Source: Medicago truncatula (Eukaryota; Streptophyta; Magnoliopsida; Fabales; Fabaceae). From it: a DNA stretch of 64,000 nt. The notes under the pieces were generated by a model. It was not told the origin of the DNA. It ran no database searches and saw only the letters and a program-made list of their open reading frames with translations. The position numbers were made by a program, and so were the translations under genes. Shown here in pieces: positions 1 through 13,270 of the stretch. Within the stretch, counting starts at the first letter, position 1; every line of letters starts with the position of its first letter. The stretch covers positions 41,578,576 through 41,642,575 of the forward strand of contig NC_053043.1 of NCBI RefSeq assembly GCF_003473485.1, written 5' to 3'.

Positions 1-232
1 TAGTATCCTTTTTCAATTAATTTCGAACTCTATAACTCCTGCATAAAACTCATTTAGTATCCCTTAATCTGCCAATGTAAAGTTGCAAAGATATGATTTT
101 GGTTAAACATTTATAGATATATATTTTTTTTTTGCACTAGAGGTTAGGGTTGCTATTTTTAAGTTTTGAATAAGATATGCTTGATATTAATTTGAGGATG
201 AAAAATGTAATGTAATATATATCCACGTGCAG

Positions 233-1066
233 ATGGATAAGGCTTCTATAATTGGAGATGCAGTATCATATGTGCATGACCTTCAAGCACAAGCTAGGAA
301 GTTAAATGCTGAGGTTTCAGGGCTTGAAACATCTTTATCAGTGTCTGAAAATTATCAAGGATCAATTAGTAACACCATTAATGTTCAAAGCCATCCAATT
401 TGCAAGAAAATTATCCAGGTTTAATTTGTTTAATTTTTCATTTCACATTCTTGTTTTTCTTTTAGATCCAAGTTATAATTTCATGAGTCTATAAACCCAT
501 ATAATAAAGAAAAAACTTACTCAAACTCTAAACCTTATCTTAGACCAACATTTTTTTCTTAACGGCAAAATTTATTAAATAATCAGTCTCTGCACAAGAC
601 AAACAGAGACAGATAAAATAGAAAACTACAAACAAATGACGTCGTATATAGGCGGAACAATTTTAACCGTTGTGCATTATGATATGTAGGTGGAGATGTT
701 TCAAGTGGAGGAAAGAGGTTATTATGCAAAAATATTGTGCAATAAAGGAGAAGGAGTAGCTGCTTCATTGTACAAGGCTCTTGAGTCTCTTGCAAATTTC
801 AATGTCCAAAACTCAAACTTAGCTACAGTTTGTGACACTTTTCTACTTACATTTACACTGAATGTAAGTTATTATTACCCTCTTCCGTTAATTCATTGAT
901 TAATGATTAGGGTTATTGATGTTTTTGCTTAAAGATTAATTAGTCATTGTTGGGTTGAAAAATATAGGTAAACGGTTCTGAACCAGAAATGAACCTTCAA
1001 AATTTGAAGCTATGGGTGGCTGGTGCTCTTTTGAACCAAGGCTTTGAATTCATGCCATCATTTTGA
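233..1066 (+). CDS. FIT: FIT/FER-like bHLH transcription factor, 3' exons (5' partial)
   Basis: Three exons join in frame: 233-418, 690-863 and 968-1066, all phase 0 with GT/AG borders, ending in TGA at 1064-1066. The 152 codons start at MDKASIIGDAVSYVHDLQ, which is the second helix of a bHLH domain, and continue with the conserved block VEERGYYAKILCNKGEGVAA and a C-terminus ending NQGFEFMPSF. This order is characteristic of FER (tomato) and FIT/bHLH29 (Arabidopsis), nuclear factors that switch on iron uptake genes (ferric reductase, IRT1) in iron-starved roots, usually with subgroup Ib bHLH partners. The basic DNA-binding region and first helix must lie left of position 1. The CACGTG just before the exon lies in the intron and overlaps the splice acceptor, so I do not read it as a control site. 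A paralogous bHLH of the same subgroup is the main alternative. Confidence 0.88.
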
Positions 1067-2449
1067 GCCACTGCATGAAGTTTTCTACGTGAAGAGATTT
1101 CTAATTTAGTTGCTAATTAAGTTTTGGTGTGTTCCTCACTTTATTTTTTGGAAGAAGTTTGTCACTTTACTTATAGAGTATTAAATTTTGATGTCTCTAA
1201 TTTAAATCCTTAATTCAAGTTTTTTTAATATTGATATATGTCTCGGTCACCGACCAAATTGATGTTTCGGTGGAATGACTAAATTTGTTGATATTTTTTT
1301 TGTATGAATTGTATTTCTTCCTCGTGCAACTTAAACCCAACTAATATCTTTAAGTGTTGATCTTTCAAAAAAATCTCTTAATGCTGGATGCGAACTTAAA
1401 ATCACTAGATAAACGAGTAAATGAGCATGCTTGTCTCTCGGAATTGTAAGAATCGAACACTTTAAATTAAATTTGTAAAATAGAAAATTATTTGCAAATT
1501 TCAAAAATGTAAATTGATCAACCCATATAAACACTATATACTAGTGGTGCATTGTATTTGTCTAGAAATGAATAATAATAATGAGAAATCCCTCTATTTA
1601 CGCGGAGTTACCTAACATTGATTCCTAATGCATCAAAAATAACTCTGTGTCTAAACTAACGAGTTGTTAGACATAAAATCATTGGTTGAATTTATTCTAT
1701 CATTTCATAATTATGAAAGCAATTCCGACATATTCACGTTTATGAAGACACCTAAAAAGACATATAGTTGCTTATTCCCCTCTAATGTTAGTTGGTCGAG
1801 AAATAGTAGGATGTAAACCAACAATATACTATATAAAGAGATCTCATAAAAAGATTCCATATATTATAAAAAGAGATCTCATGATCCTCTTGTATTTCTT
1901 AACATTGTCTGTCAAGTTTTGATTCGTTTAACACTTCGGAATGTTTAGGGGGTTTGAATTTGAGCCATTGAAAGTATTTTGTATTTACCGTATTTTGTTG
2001 TTAGCGGAGCTAGTTTTTTTTAAATCCGGTATCTTCTAAGCGCAATAATAGAGACTATCCATTCGAGCCGCATAGAATCGTAATGGTTGACAAAGTTCTC
2101 CCTCAATATATTTAACACTAGCTAGTAGCACATTAACAAAATTGTATTTGAACTCGGGACTTCTGAGTCTCATATAACTTAATCAAGATATTGAGTTCAA
2201 ATTTAGCTTTGGGCATGCAACATTGTTAAAACTCTTCGGGAGAGTTTGTCGTCCATTTGGGTCTCACAAAACTCGAAGGATCAGTTTCTACTGTTGCGCG
2301 CGTAAAGGATACCTGATTTACACCAAATTGAAATAGATTTCCTAGTATCTTATCCAAGGGCCCTTGTATTTACCGAAGCTAGTTTGATGATAGTATATGT
2401 GTAGGATTTAATTATATAAATTTTCATTCAAAAGATTCTTTACGTTATC
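1067..2449. other. Intergenic, no gene seen
   Basis: AT-rich sequence following the bHLH gene. No open frame with recognisable protein content, no tRNA fold and no clear repeat borders. The first few hundred bases presumably hold the 3' UTR of the bHLH gene. Confidence 0.6.
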
Positions 2450-2464
2450 AATTAATTGTAATTT

Positions 2465-2604
2465 TTTTTTTTGGGTAGATAGACGAAATGGCAAAGCCAT
2501 TATAAACTCACACACACAAGTGGAGGTACCGGGGTTCGAACCCCGGTCATGGCATCCGGCCTAACAATTTCGACATTTTGCCAGTTGAGCTAGGACTTCT
2601 GGAT
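2465..2604 (-). mobile_element. tRNA-derived SINE with target duplication
   Basis: Read on the minus strand it begins CCAGAAGTCCTAGCTCAAC, giving a pol III A box (TAGCTCAACTGG), then a B box (GGGTTCGAACCCC) and an A-rich tail that appears as a T run at 2462-2472 on the plus strand. The 15-bp sequence AATTAATTGTAATTT occurs on both sides (2450-2464 and 2605-2619) and is the target site duplication. The cloverleaf is incomplete, so this is a SINE and not a tRNA gene. A second member of the same family sits at 19660-19789 on the other strand. Confidence 0.85.
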
Positions 2605-2619
2605 AATTAATTGTAATTT

Positions 2620-4640
2620 AATTATATAAATTGTCATTGAAAAGATTTTACAAATCATTAGATAATTGCAATCATTTGATCATTAAAAACGTTTGACTTT
2701 AATCGTAATTATTCTTAACATGGACAACGGGAGGGGTGGCAAATAGGAGCGTTTCCCCCTCCCTCCCATCACAACGTATTATGTATTATAAAATACAAAT
2801 ACATTTCACTAAAAAAAGAAATACAAATACATTATTTTCTTGGTAAATACAAATTTATTATTTAATTTAAATTCGTGTTATTTAGGATTAAATTTGTTTG
2901 GTCGTTTTTTTAGAGGAAATTTGTTTGGTTGTTGTCTAACACATTTGTGGATTTGCTCATACCTTTAAAGTTGTAATATAATTAGCTTTAATTTGTGTAC
3001 AATGTTAAACTTTTTACTTTGACAACATAAAAATTAAACTCGTGTATCTAAAATCATTTTTAAGATTTTTTGGTTGGTCAATTGTAGTAAAAGATTAAAG
3101 TTGATACAAAGTTTTGTTGTAAAAATCAGTTTAATCGATTGAAAAAGTGATGCAAACCAATTTTAAAAAGGGATGAATGGTGGTTAACTATCAACATAAA
3201 TATTTTAGGTGTATTTGAGCAATTACTAGGCTCTTAAAGAGCAATCTCCAATTTTGTTTGCCGCTTTAAATTTTATGTATTGCAAATTTGATTGCTTTTA
3301 TTCTATATATCATGCTAACTAGCGTCCCTCACGATCCACAAGTCAAGAATGTTAAAAGTATAAATCTTTTATTGAAATAATCAAATTATTTACTTTCAAA
3401 AAATTGAATATACACATTTTCCACATATCTCAATATAAAATTTCTATATTAGTTTCTTTAATTATTGCCCACAGGAAACATTAGTCAGCATTTCCCTCAT
3501 TTTATTTATCTGACATGATTTATGCGGGACTAATATTAGGAATTAGCTGCATGGAGCTTCTCCTATCATCCCCATGATTCTAAAAATAATCTATCCATCT
3601 GAACAAAGAAAATGTTATTTTATGTGAATTTACCTATGGGAAATATTAAAGAGTACGTTCAGGGTACTCTTTAAGACCTATAAGTAGTAAGTATTTTTAA
3701 AAATGCATGTCATCATTGTCTTGGAAATCGAAATATTTGACTTTTTTTAAAGAATAATTGCTTATTTCTTAAAGAGTGCCCCGGGACACTTATTAACAAG
3801 ACCCTTTACCTATTTAGACGCAAGAAAAAAAACTATTTTTTTTGTTGTCCAAATTGATATAAGAAGTGAAAAGTACTACCTACCGAATAAAATATAAACA
3901 AAAAGATAGTTAAATTTTAAACCTGTAATTGCCATTTTTCTTATATTTCATTAGCACTCTTTAAATAAATTTATGAGTCGGAATAAGGACAATACAAGTA
4001 TCACTTGGGTGATTTGAAACAAAATTGTCACCTAAATTTATCGGGTGGCAATAAGGACAACACAAGTATCACTTTTGTTTTATCCCTAGTAAGGGATTAA
4101 ACATTTGCAAATTTTTAAGTCTTTAATTTTAATGGTATGTCATTCTGAATGGTCGGTTCAGTAGCTTTAACTTCTGAGTTCTGATACTTTAGGTCATTAT
4201 ATCCATAACAGATAATGATATGTTATTTACAATCGGCGTGGCATGTTGTTTGATCCCTTTGGTTCATTAGTACCGACATTATAAATGTAAGTAACATTAG
4301 ACCCGTCAGTTTTGGTTGGTTTGTTGCAAAATCAAGAGTGCTTTGTCTTTTTCATACTGGTGCAGTTGTCTCTTAAAATAAAGATTTGAATTTGAATGGA
4401 ATAACTACTTTTTTTATCAATGGAAAAAACAAAAATACCTCTTAATCAACTTTAATAGATAGAGTTGTTAATCGGAAATAGAAAACCAAATGTGAATACA
4501 ATTCAATAAAAATGCAAGTTGAATGGGAGGCACCCACTAAACGTGTTATCAGCCAGATTCACTGACAGAGATTATGCATCAACAAAGTCAGTAACATAAT
4601 TACCAACAAAAAAAAAAAAAATGCAATCTAGTAAAACAAA
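2620..4640. other. Intergenic, no gene; one MITE-like foldback
   Basis: No gene seen. Positions about 3650-3790 form a loose foldback in which GGGTACTCTTTAAG at the left mirrors CTTAAAGAGTGCCC at the right, consistent with a decayed MITE. Around 3975-4075 a short phrase (ATAAGGACAATACAAGTATCACTT) is repeated imperfectly about 75 bp apart. Confidence 0.5.
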
Positions 4641-5060
4641 ACTAATATAAAGAAGGCAATGCAAGTCTTTCACAAAGATCAGCTTCAGACTCCGGTTACA
4701 CAATTTTTCAGCACATTAGATGATCAGCAAGCTTCCACTAAATCAAGAACTCAAAATGGGAGAGAAATTCGACATCATCAAGCCCAACAATTGTCGTATT
4801 ATCTCGTTCCAGGGCTTCCAACCCCCCTTGAAATTTAGAGTTAGAGACACTTGCTTCTCCCTTTCACACTTTCGGTATAATAATGCACAAGGCCAATATC
4901 AATGCTCCTTGATCTTATATATAGCAGCGTTTCACATTGAAGAGCAACATCATCATTACATAAAAGGCAATAACCAGTGCCTTGGTTACATCATATTCTA
5001 TGCAGCAGATGATGCCATCCAACCTTTTATCAACTACGACATCGCGGGGTTTCACCTGCA
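4640..5060 (-). other. Possible terminal exon downstream of SMG8, unproven
   Basis: On the minus strand a good splice acceptor (TTTTTCATTTGCAG, about 5060) opens a 46-codon frame starting VKPRDVVVDKRLDGIICCIE, with a hydrophobic stretch ALVIAFYVMMMLLF, ending in TAA near 4917. The T- and G-rich sequence after it looks like a 3' UTR. It lies about 1.4 kb beyond the SMG8 stop codon on the same strand. It could be an extra 3' UTR exon of SMG8, the last exon of a separate small gene, or chance. I do not recognise the peptide and found no convincing partner exon. Confidence 0.25.
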
Positions 5061-6444
5061 AATGAAAAAAATAACAAGTCATCAATCAAAATTCCACCAA
5101 CCTTGCATGATTCAACAAACTACACTTTTTTATTCACTAATTTATAAAATTTGTTACAACCAGCCCCCAGTGTTTGAATGACCGTATTAAACTACTGGTC
5201 AAATTACTATGAAGCTACACATGGAGATCGAAGCATAATACACAAGTTTACTATCAGGTTCAGGCAAGCTAAAGAGTAATTCTTCCCATAACAAGTGAAG
5301 TCATTTTGGAGAGTAAGTAACTGAGTAGATAATTATAAACTATAAGGACCATAACATACGTACCATTACTAGCACACTTCAAGGTCGGTCTGACTATTGA
5401 TGAACAAATCTCAAACTCCCCCCAACTGTAGAATGCTTTCATTTGACAGTGTCATCCAAATAAATCCAGACAGCAATATTTGATCTATGGATTGGCATTT
5501 ATCCACATGAGATTATACAGAGTAGATGAACATGCTAGAAAGCCATCCGAAGGGCTATTTAAAAAGCTGGCTAAATAATTCACATTATCATACCTTACTA
5601 TTAAAGCAGGTAATTCCATGTTACCAATCCATGCTTGAATGATGATGTATTTCATGTGTTTCCATTACAGCTCAGTAATTACATTATAGATCATACTCGT
5701 CATTCATAGACCACAAAGGTCCTTGTCCTGCACACACATCTAGTTATAGTTTATACGTATAATCTAGCAACTGTACTAAAAACTATAATTTAAATTATAT
5801 GACCATGTCCATTCAACTAAAAAAAAAACAGCAGCGTCATAAATTCAATGATTTTTAGATGACGTCTATTCAAACATCAATTCAATCAGCACTAATGAAA
5901 CGATGTTTGATTTGAGAAATTTACAACTCAGATTTTAATCTACACAATTTGACATAATTTTTTAAAGCAAGCGATTTCCTGTAATTTGGCTAATAAAATG
6001 CAGAAAACTCTAAACATTGTTTTAGGCCGAAAAGATTAATCATAAACTGTACACCTTAGCTGGTCATACGAATTTTAGGCCTAAAGTGAAATTTGAGGAA
6101 TGTCTTTAAAATAATATATCATTTCATTTTTTTTTAATTTTATCTGTTAAAAAATAATATTTTTAAAGCGCAAATATTATGGTTGATGTAATTTTTAATT
6201 GTGAGTAATCACAACCACATGTAATCATTCAGTGGAAAGTATAATTTTGATTCATTTAATATAGTGCATCTACTTTTATATAGTCAGATGATCATTGCAA
6301 GGTGCATCCTTTTCCCAATTGAAGTTCCAAAACAAATGCCAGTTAAGAGGAGGAGGGGGAGTAGAACTTCACCTGAGTTTTGGATAAGCTATTGAAACCT
6401 TTCATTTACATTCTAAACAGGCCACTCCAAAATTTAGTCAGCCT

Positions 6445-7418
6445 TTACTGTGCTTGATATCCCTCATCACTGCTCCCTTTGGACAATATCTGTAGTACTG
6501 TGCCCTTGGTAATCCAGGCAGTCATTTCTGGTTGTTGTTCAAAGGGGTTAAGAGGATGCTTGTTTCCATCTTCAAGCTGCACACCGTACACAAATGGCAA
6601 TTTAAGGGTAAGGAAACTATCTGGTGGCAAGATGACTGGGAATCCAAGGCTAAACTGCAATTTTTTTTCACGATCTGGAACTGATGGAGGCAGGCATGAC
6701 GTCTACAAGGACAAAACAAGGTGATGATTATACAATTAAGAAGAATCACAAAAAGTATAGCTATATTAATATAATTTTAAAAGACCAAATAACAATGCTG
6801 GAAAGGAGCAAATAAACATGCAAATAATGGATTTAATAAAATATCCCTGAGCCACATAAAATTAACACTGATAAGAAACCCATTGAGTGATAGCAACAAA
6901 TAAATCTTAAATAACTCAAAAAAGGTTTTCCAGTTCTCTGTTGATTGTACAGTATCATAGTTAAAGTAATCCTAGCAAAGCCAAATACAAAAATGAAAGA
7001 ATGGTGTTCGACAAACCCAACGAGTGTGTTTGGGACCCGACTTCTTTTGGTTTAAAATCTACTTTATAGGTAAACCTACAAATAAGAGTTTTAAAATAAA
7101 GTTAAGGTCATTTGACAATTTCATCTATTTGTAAATATAAAATCTATATTTATGCTAACAGATGTTTGGTAAAACATTTTAAAGCTCTTATTATATTAAA
7201 AATTATCATAAGTGAAACAATTATTCAATAAACAGAAAACAAATTCTTTTGAAAAAAAAAAAAACAATCAATTGATAAATACACAATTTTTTTAATATAA
7301 ATAAAAAATAATATTAATCTTAGACAAATAATTATTGAACATGGAATGGTTTGTTCAGAATTAATCCTTTTCAAACATACACTAGATTACACACTGTAGT
7401 GTTTAGCTTCCTAAAAAC

Positions 7419-7453
<35 letters not shown>

Positions 7454-10400
7454 TAAATGAATTGTAATGTGTTTTTATTGTTTAATTATTTGAAAACTTA
7501 TATGTTTGATTTATTGTTAATTAATAATTTAATATATTACATTATTTCAATACATAATATATTATCGCAAACGTAAATGAATATATTTATCATTAAATTA
7601 TATTCTTATAGATAGACACTTTATCTAGATTTGATATAAAAGATATATTATATGATAAAGCTATTGAAATGGTTACTTCTATATTTTTAAAAAAATAAAC
7701 CATTACATGGTGACCACTTGATTACAAAAGTCATACCCCTTGTCATCGCGTAAATGTTTAGGTACATTTAAGAAAGGAATTATGTATGGGCAAAATATAC
7801 TATGTGTCAGAGAGTGTTAGTATGCACTGCATACATTATTTCCAAAATATCGTATTCCAGATTCCTCCTGTACTTGGGACTCGACGAGAGCCTTGACTAG
7901 AAGCTCCTTTTTGCATGTTTTCTTCTATATAAAATATGTTATAAAATAAGTTTGGCCTATCATACCCTACATAAATTAACACAGCATGGGCCAAACACAG
8001 CAGGAGGCAGTTTCTCCCCAAAAAATTGGGTGCATATTTCTCCCAACTCAAAAAAATTGGGTGACATATTTATCCACCTGAGTCTTTAGCATTTTAAAGA
8101 TATAGATTTTTCGTAAACTACATTCAAATATCCAAAAATGCACACTAGAAGAAGAAAGGTGTACCTCAAATTGCACGACAGGGCATGTTGCTAGTATTAC
8201 AGGAAATGCTGGTGTGACCTACAGCAATATCTATACATTAGGTAGCTGATACGATAATAGTAATTATTATATTACATATAAAATAATCATCATAACATTA
8301 AAATAAACTGAAAATCAAATATCATGTGACATCCAATACATTGGCCAGCAAAATTAACTACAGTTTTCAACCACCTGTGCTAATGCCCGGTGAACAAAAG
8401 TTAATGATAAGACAGCTGGTTTAACAGTGTTCCCATTCAAGACATCAATTTATGTATGGGAAAAATATACTATGTTAACAGTGGTTTAACATTTTGATTT
8501 TACGGCGGAAACACTTGGATCATGATTTTTATATCAACATCAAGTTATCAATTAAAAAAAGACAGCTGATTTATTTTTCTAATTCAGAAACATTTTCTTA
8601 ATGGAGAGTATTCAGTATTGAAAATATCTACATGTCATATTCTGATTTTAGAACTTGATGCAAGTGTAGTTCAGACAGTATAAAACGCAAAAAAGGAAGA
8701 AAATTTGTGCAACCCCCTGGTTTATAACTCTAATAATAAAAACAACTCAGTAAATGATGAAACTTAATTTAATGCTTATTTGAGCGGAAACTCATACCAT
8801 AAAAATCCTTTTAAGCTGTGAGATACCACTTGCAAACTTAACCTCTACTGTATCTTTCTTATTCCTGGAACGCCTGCAGTGAGGACAGATCATGTAGATG
8901 GGCAAATTTCGGTTCAGCATGGAGAACGCAAGTTCATCACCACCCATGTTAATAGTGTGAAGATCCCCTCCAGAATCTTTCATGAGATTGGGGGCTTTTG
9001 CCAATATATTCACAGATGTCATATTTTTTTCCTTCAGTGGAGTAGAAGTATATACTGATCCATCAGCATTCAGATGACCATTAGGAATGATTTCATTTGA
9101 TTTGCCCACGTCTCTTTCCTTATTTATGGATGCAGAAAGAATTTCATTTGAGCTTCGATGAACTTTGGACCAGGAAGCATTCTTGCTTACTTTAGTATGA
9201 GATGCCTGATTTCTTTCAACAGGCTCCGTAGAAGAAGATAAATGAGATTCATCAGATGATGAGTATAAAGATCCAAGTTCAGTGAGATGATCTGCATTTA
9301 ACAGGAAACGATGGCCACGGGGGCATTCATGTTCAAATCCAACATACACTGTCTCATGCTTTAAAGAAGAATGTGGTTTGTTCCTTGTACCATCATCTAA
9401 GTATACAGGTAATACATTGCTACCTATCCTCAAAAAAGGGTCACCGTCTCTGCTACCATTATTTCCATTACCATGAAGAGGTCCCTCAGTAAACGACATA
9501 TCTTGAGATTTTTGAGATATTTGATGATTGATAGTTGCATTAACCCTTTCTGCATTCTGATTGCTTGGTCTGCTTTGCTTCACACCTTTCTCTGAACCTA
9601 ATGTGGGCAATTTCCTTTGCTGAAGAGGAGGGAATCCTGAATCAACAGCCGCTGATCCAGCAACAACCTCAGAAAAAGGTTTTCTCATTTTAAAAATGGG
9701 AAAACCTCTACCAAAACTTATATTTTTGTCGTCAGTTCTATTAATATCTAAAGATGTTCTAAGGTCTTCGTCTCCATTCTGCAAAGCAGGGTGGGATTGT
9801 CCATCACCGGTTCTCTTTCTATCTGCAATATATTCAACATTCGGTCCCCCAATTACAGAACTTTGTTTCCCTATACTCTCTGTTGAACCATTTAGCCTTT
9901 TCTGTTTCTCTAGGTATATTGTCCATTTCAGAAGATATTTCTCAGTAGCACAAAATCCACTCTGAAGTAAGCCTTTGGAAGATTCATAGTATCTTGAACC
10001 TCCAATACGCAGTACACTCCAAGAAGAAGATTGAACAGGTCCAGCAACTTCCGTTTCTGGTAGTTTGACTGCAGGAAGTAGCTTATCACAGTCAGAGAAG
10101 CAACCAGCATCAGCTGATTCAAAATCAAACGGATCTGGGTGTAACTTTCGAGAACGGCCACAAGCACAGGCATGCAAGAAAAAGTAGCCACTTGAATGTG
10201 CCTTGGGCAAAGTTCCCAATTCTGAATTACTGTCCTCAACATCATGCCTTTGATGCATGCATGGTTTTCCCGTCAAACTAACAGCATCACATAGTTGCCT
10301 TCCTGATTTCCAAATGGAAGAGCAATCCTCTTCCAATGTTTTTGCAAAAAGTTGCACTGCAGGTCCTTTTACCATTGAGCGAAATGCATGCAATGCCTTA

Positions 10401-13149
10401 TCTAAGTGAACTTCATGTTGTGATGTAGGATAACAAGCAGGCAAATCTTTCAAATATATCTCCTTTGCAGCTGGAATGGCTCTTTGGCACCACAAAGTCG
10501 AAAACTTAGTGTTCAACCCTCTGCCACACTGTAACCAAGATACTGCAACGTCTAATGGATCTGTACTCTTCAAAGATTCTTCCACTGAAGGTGAAACAGT
10601 GTTCCTTTGACGAGGTTTTCTTTTATTAATTTCAAATTCATCCAAACAACCCCCTTTTGCACAGAGAACTCTACTCAAGATATGAAGACTTGAAGTTAAC
10701 CAAGTTTCAAAACTTGGAAGATCAGGAGCAGTAAATGTTTTGCCAGAAGCAACTGAGGCAGCAGCCGCTGCTGCTGCCACAGCAACCATACCAACACCAG
10801 AGCCACTGTTGGTATTTACTATCCCCCCTCTTCCCCTCAAAATATCAGATTGCCTGTAAATGAACTCTTTAACAGATACTAAATCCTCTTTGCTTGCTAT
10901 TTGACCATGGCTTTCCAGAAGAAGGGAATCTGAGGTTGCTTTCCCATTCAAGACATCTTCAACAAGTCCTGTGGCAAACTCAAGAGATTCACCTTTTTGA
11001 ATTGAAAGGCGATCTAACAAAACAACTGCCTTTGATGCATCAAGTGAAAACAGTGCTGCAGAAGTTGAGGATCCCCCAGCTCTAACACCAGGGTGAGTAA
11101 CTTCAGAACCTGATAATGTTCTACATTTCTTAATCAGAAATCGAATTTGCGCTTCAAGAGACGACTGTAGTTTCTTCCTAAGTCCACCTTCAGATCGACT
11201 TGCAGGGCGTGCCAGCACAACTACTGAACCAGAACCTTTAGTAGCAGGCAAACTTGTCTTCGCTACACTACTCAAACTAGAAGAATGATTAATCGAAGAG
11301 CCATCTGAAGATTCCTCCCCATTTGTACTAGAATTCGATAAACCAGAGAAGTCATCCACAAACACAAACAACATCACAGGTATGCACTGTCCAGGAAACA
11401 AAGAAGTATAAGATCCTAAACCTGACATAAGAGACACAGCCGATGCATTGCGATTCAAGTTACCACCACCTCTACCCGGAGAAGAATTATTTCGTGATGA
11501 GGCAGCTCGAGAAGATAACGAAGCCGAAGAATGCACTCTAGACGGTAAGCCTGGCGCACCACCTTGCGACCTAGCAAATGGAGCCATAGCATGTTTTGCT
11601 GCTTGTAACACACGAAAATTCCTTAAAACCCTAGTATCAAACCTTGACCCCTCCTGAATATATACGATAACATGACAAACCTGCATTTCTAACTAGTCAA
11701 TTACAATTTTCACAACCACGCACAATTTCATTAGCATAAAGTACAAACAGAAACACACCCTGCTATAACATGAAGCTAACTAAATCACTAACATAACAGT
11801 TCCTAATGCCCTGTTTGGATAAATAGTTTAATTTGCATCTTAAAGCGTAAGAGCTTATCGCAACCAAAGATAAAATAAAGTCAAACTATTTCATTATAAG
11901 CTATAAGTTGTTTTTATAAGCTATCCTGAAGAGCCTATGGAAATGAGCTGAAAACAGCTTATGAACATATCATAAGTTGCTTTAGTAAGTTCTCTCAAAC
12001 AGTCTCACAAGTTCTTATGTCGGTAGATAAGTTCAAAAATAGTCAATCCAAACCGCCCCTAAATCCTAACTTCCTAATCCAATCTGATTTTCTTAATACA
12101 ATCGAACTCTAATTCTACAAACTTAGCACAATCAAAACAAATGAAAGAAAACAGCATGTGCAACACTGTTTAGGAGAAAATATATGTCATAAGTTGTTTT
12201 CATTGAATTGACTTTTATTCGCTTATCTACTGACATAAGCATTTGCGAATTGCGACACTGTTTGGGAGAAATATGAAAACAACTTGTGACAGCTTATCTA
12301 CTGACATAAGCACTTGCGACACTGTTTGGGAGAAATATGAAAACAACTTGTGACATACTCATAAACTTTCAGCGTATTTCCATAACCTCTCCAGGATAGC
12401 TTGCGAAAACAGCTTATAGATTATACAAAAACAGTTTGACTTTACTTTACCTTCTGCTATAGAAATAGCTTACTCATAAACGCTTCTACTATAAGCTACA
12501 AAATAAGCTGTTTATCCAAACAGGTCCTAAATCACTGACATTACAGTTCCTAAATCCAAACTTCCTAATTCAATCTAATTATGTTAACATAATGCTACTC
12601 TAATTCTACAAACTTAGCACAATTAAAACAAAATTAAAGATAATCTTCAAAGTGTAATTAATTCAATTCGATAAGATTAAAGCAATGACGAAGAAAACGA
12701 CTTACAGAGAACATGAAAAGCATTCCCTGTAAATCACTAAACTCACACTCTTCAACAGCAGAATCAAATCCCGGCGAAGGTGAATCATGAACAAACGAAG
12801 AACGAGTTGACGCGAAGTGGAGAAACAAAATCCCCTTATCACGGTCACGAAAGTAACTAATTCTTCTACGCTTAAACCATTCCTTAGCTTCTTCATCTTC
12901 AACGAGTAATGGTTTATCGAGGTTACCAGAAGCGAAGACGTTGGAATCGATGACTCGGTTGAGTAAGTGAGTTGAATCGTCGTGTTGTTGGGAAATGAAA
13001 CCGATTACTACGACATTGTCGGTCGAAGGAGGAGGAGGTGGCGCCGATGAGGATGGAGCGGTGGTGGTGGTGGAAGTGGAGGAAGACGGTGGTGGACGGA
13101 TGAGGACTCGAACCGGAGACGGAGAAGGAGAAGGGTTTCGAGCCTCCAT
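6445..13149 (-). CDS. SMG8: SMG8-like nonsense-mediated mRNA decay factor
   Basis: Four exons, read from high to low coordinates: 13149-12706, 11680-8798, 8218-8165 and 6702-6445, all phase 0 with GT/AG borders, giving about 1,212 aa. The N-terminus is low-complexity (Pro/Ser/Thr), followed by VVVIGFISQQ, and the exon 1-2 join reads MLFMFS/VCHVIVYIQEGSRFDT. The C-terminus carries CPHCRRSRNKKD, ATCPVVQFE, SCLPPSVPDRE and LPFVYGVQLEDG, all signatures of the Smg8 family. In animals SMG8 binds SMG9 and restrains the kinase SMG1, which phosphorylates UPF1 during nonsense-mediated decay. One exon of 2.9 kb carries most of the protein. Intron 1 contains MITEs, and a LINE tail lies about 120 bp upstream of the ATG. 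The start was chosen because the frame opens cleanly into the conserved VIGF region. Confidence 0.93.
6703..8164 (-). other. SMG8 intron 3 with AG microsatellite
   Basis: Large intron between the last two SMG8 exons. It contains a pure (GA)n tract at about 7421-7452 and AT-rich filler. No nested gene was seen on either strand. Confidence 0.7.
11809..12527. mobile_element. MITE-derived sequence in SMG8 intron 1
   Basis: The left end reads GCCCTGTTTGGATAA and the right end TTATCCAAACAGGTCC, an inverted pair of the kind found on legume MITEs. The interior is built of AAGCTTAT/ATAAGCT-type words in both orientations. An internal second end at about 12045-12060 (AATCCAAACCGCCCC) and a repeat of the flanking host sequence (CTAATTCTACAAACTTAGC at about 12110 and about 12600) show that a roughly 470-bp segment was duplicated after insertion. 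Confidence 0.6.
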
Positions 13150-13270
13150 TAACAGAATCTACTACGCTGTGTCTTCTTCGCTTGCAATTTTTTATATTTA
13201 CACTTTCGTTCAATTTTTTTACACTTTCACTTCACTACTTTTTCACTTCTTGTGGACTTTCTCAAGTGAG
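13150..13270 (-). promoter_or_regulatory. Short SMG8 5' flank between start codon and LINE tail
   Basis: Only about 120 bp separate the SMG8 start codon (13149) from the poly(A) end of the LINE on the same strand. The stretch is pyrimidine-rich on the plus strand and contains TTTATATTTACAC (13189-13201). No firm TATA box or transcription start can be assigned, so the promoter may extend into the LINE. Confidence 0.35.

Noticed and set aside
2465-2604. Intact B box taken as a tRNA gene
   Set aside because: No acceptor stem or anticodon arm; the tail and target duplication show a SINE.
4720-5181. 153-codon plus-strand open frame
   Set aside because: No recognisable content; it lies opposite a better-supported minus-strand exon candidate and ends in AT-rich sequence.
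6479-6724. Plus-strand 81-codon frame
   Set aside because: Antisense of the last SMG8 exon.
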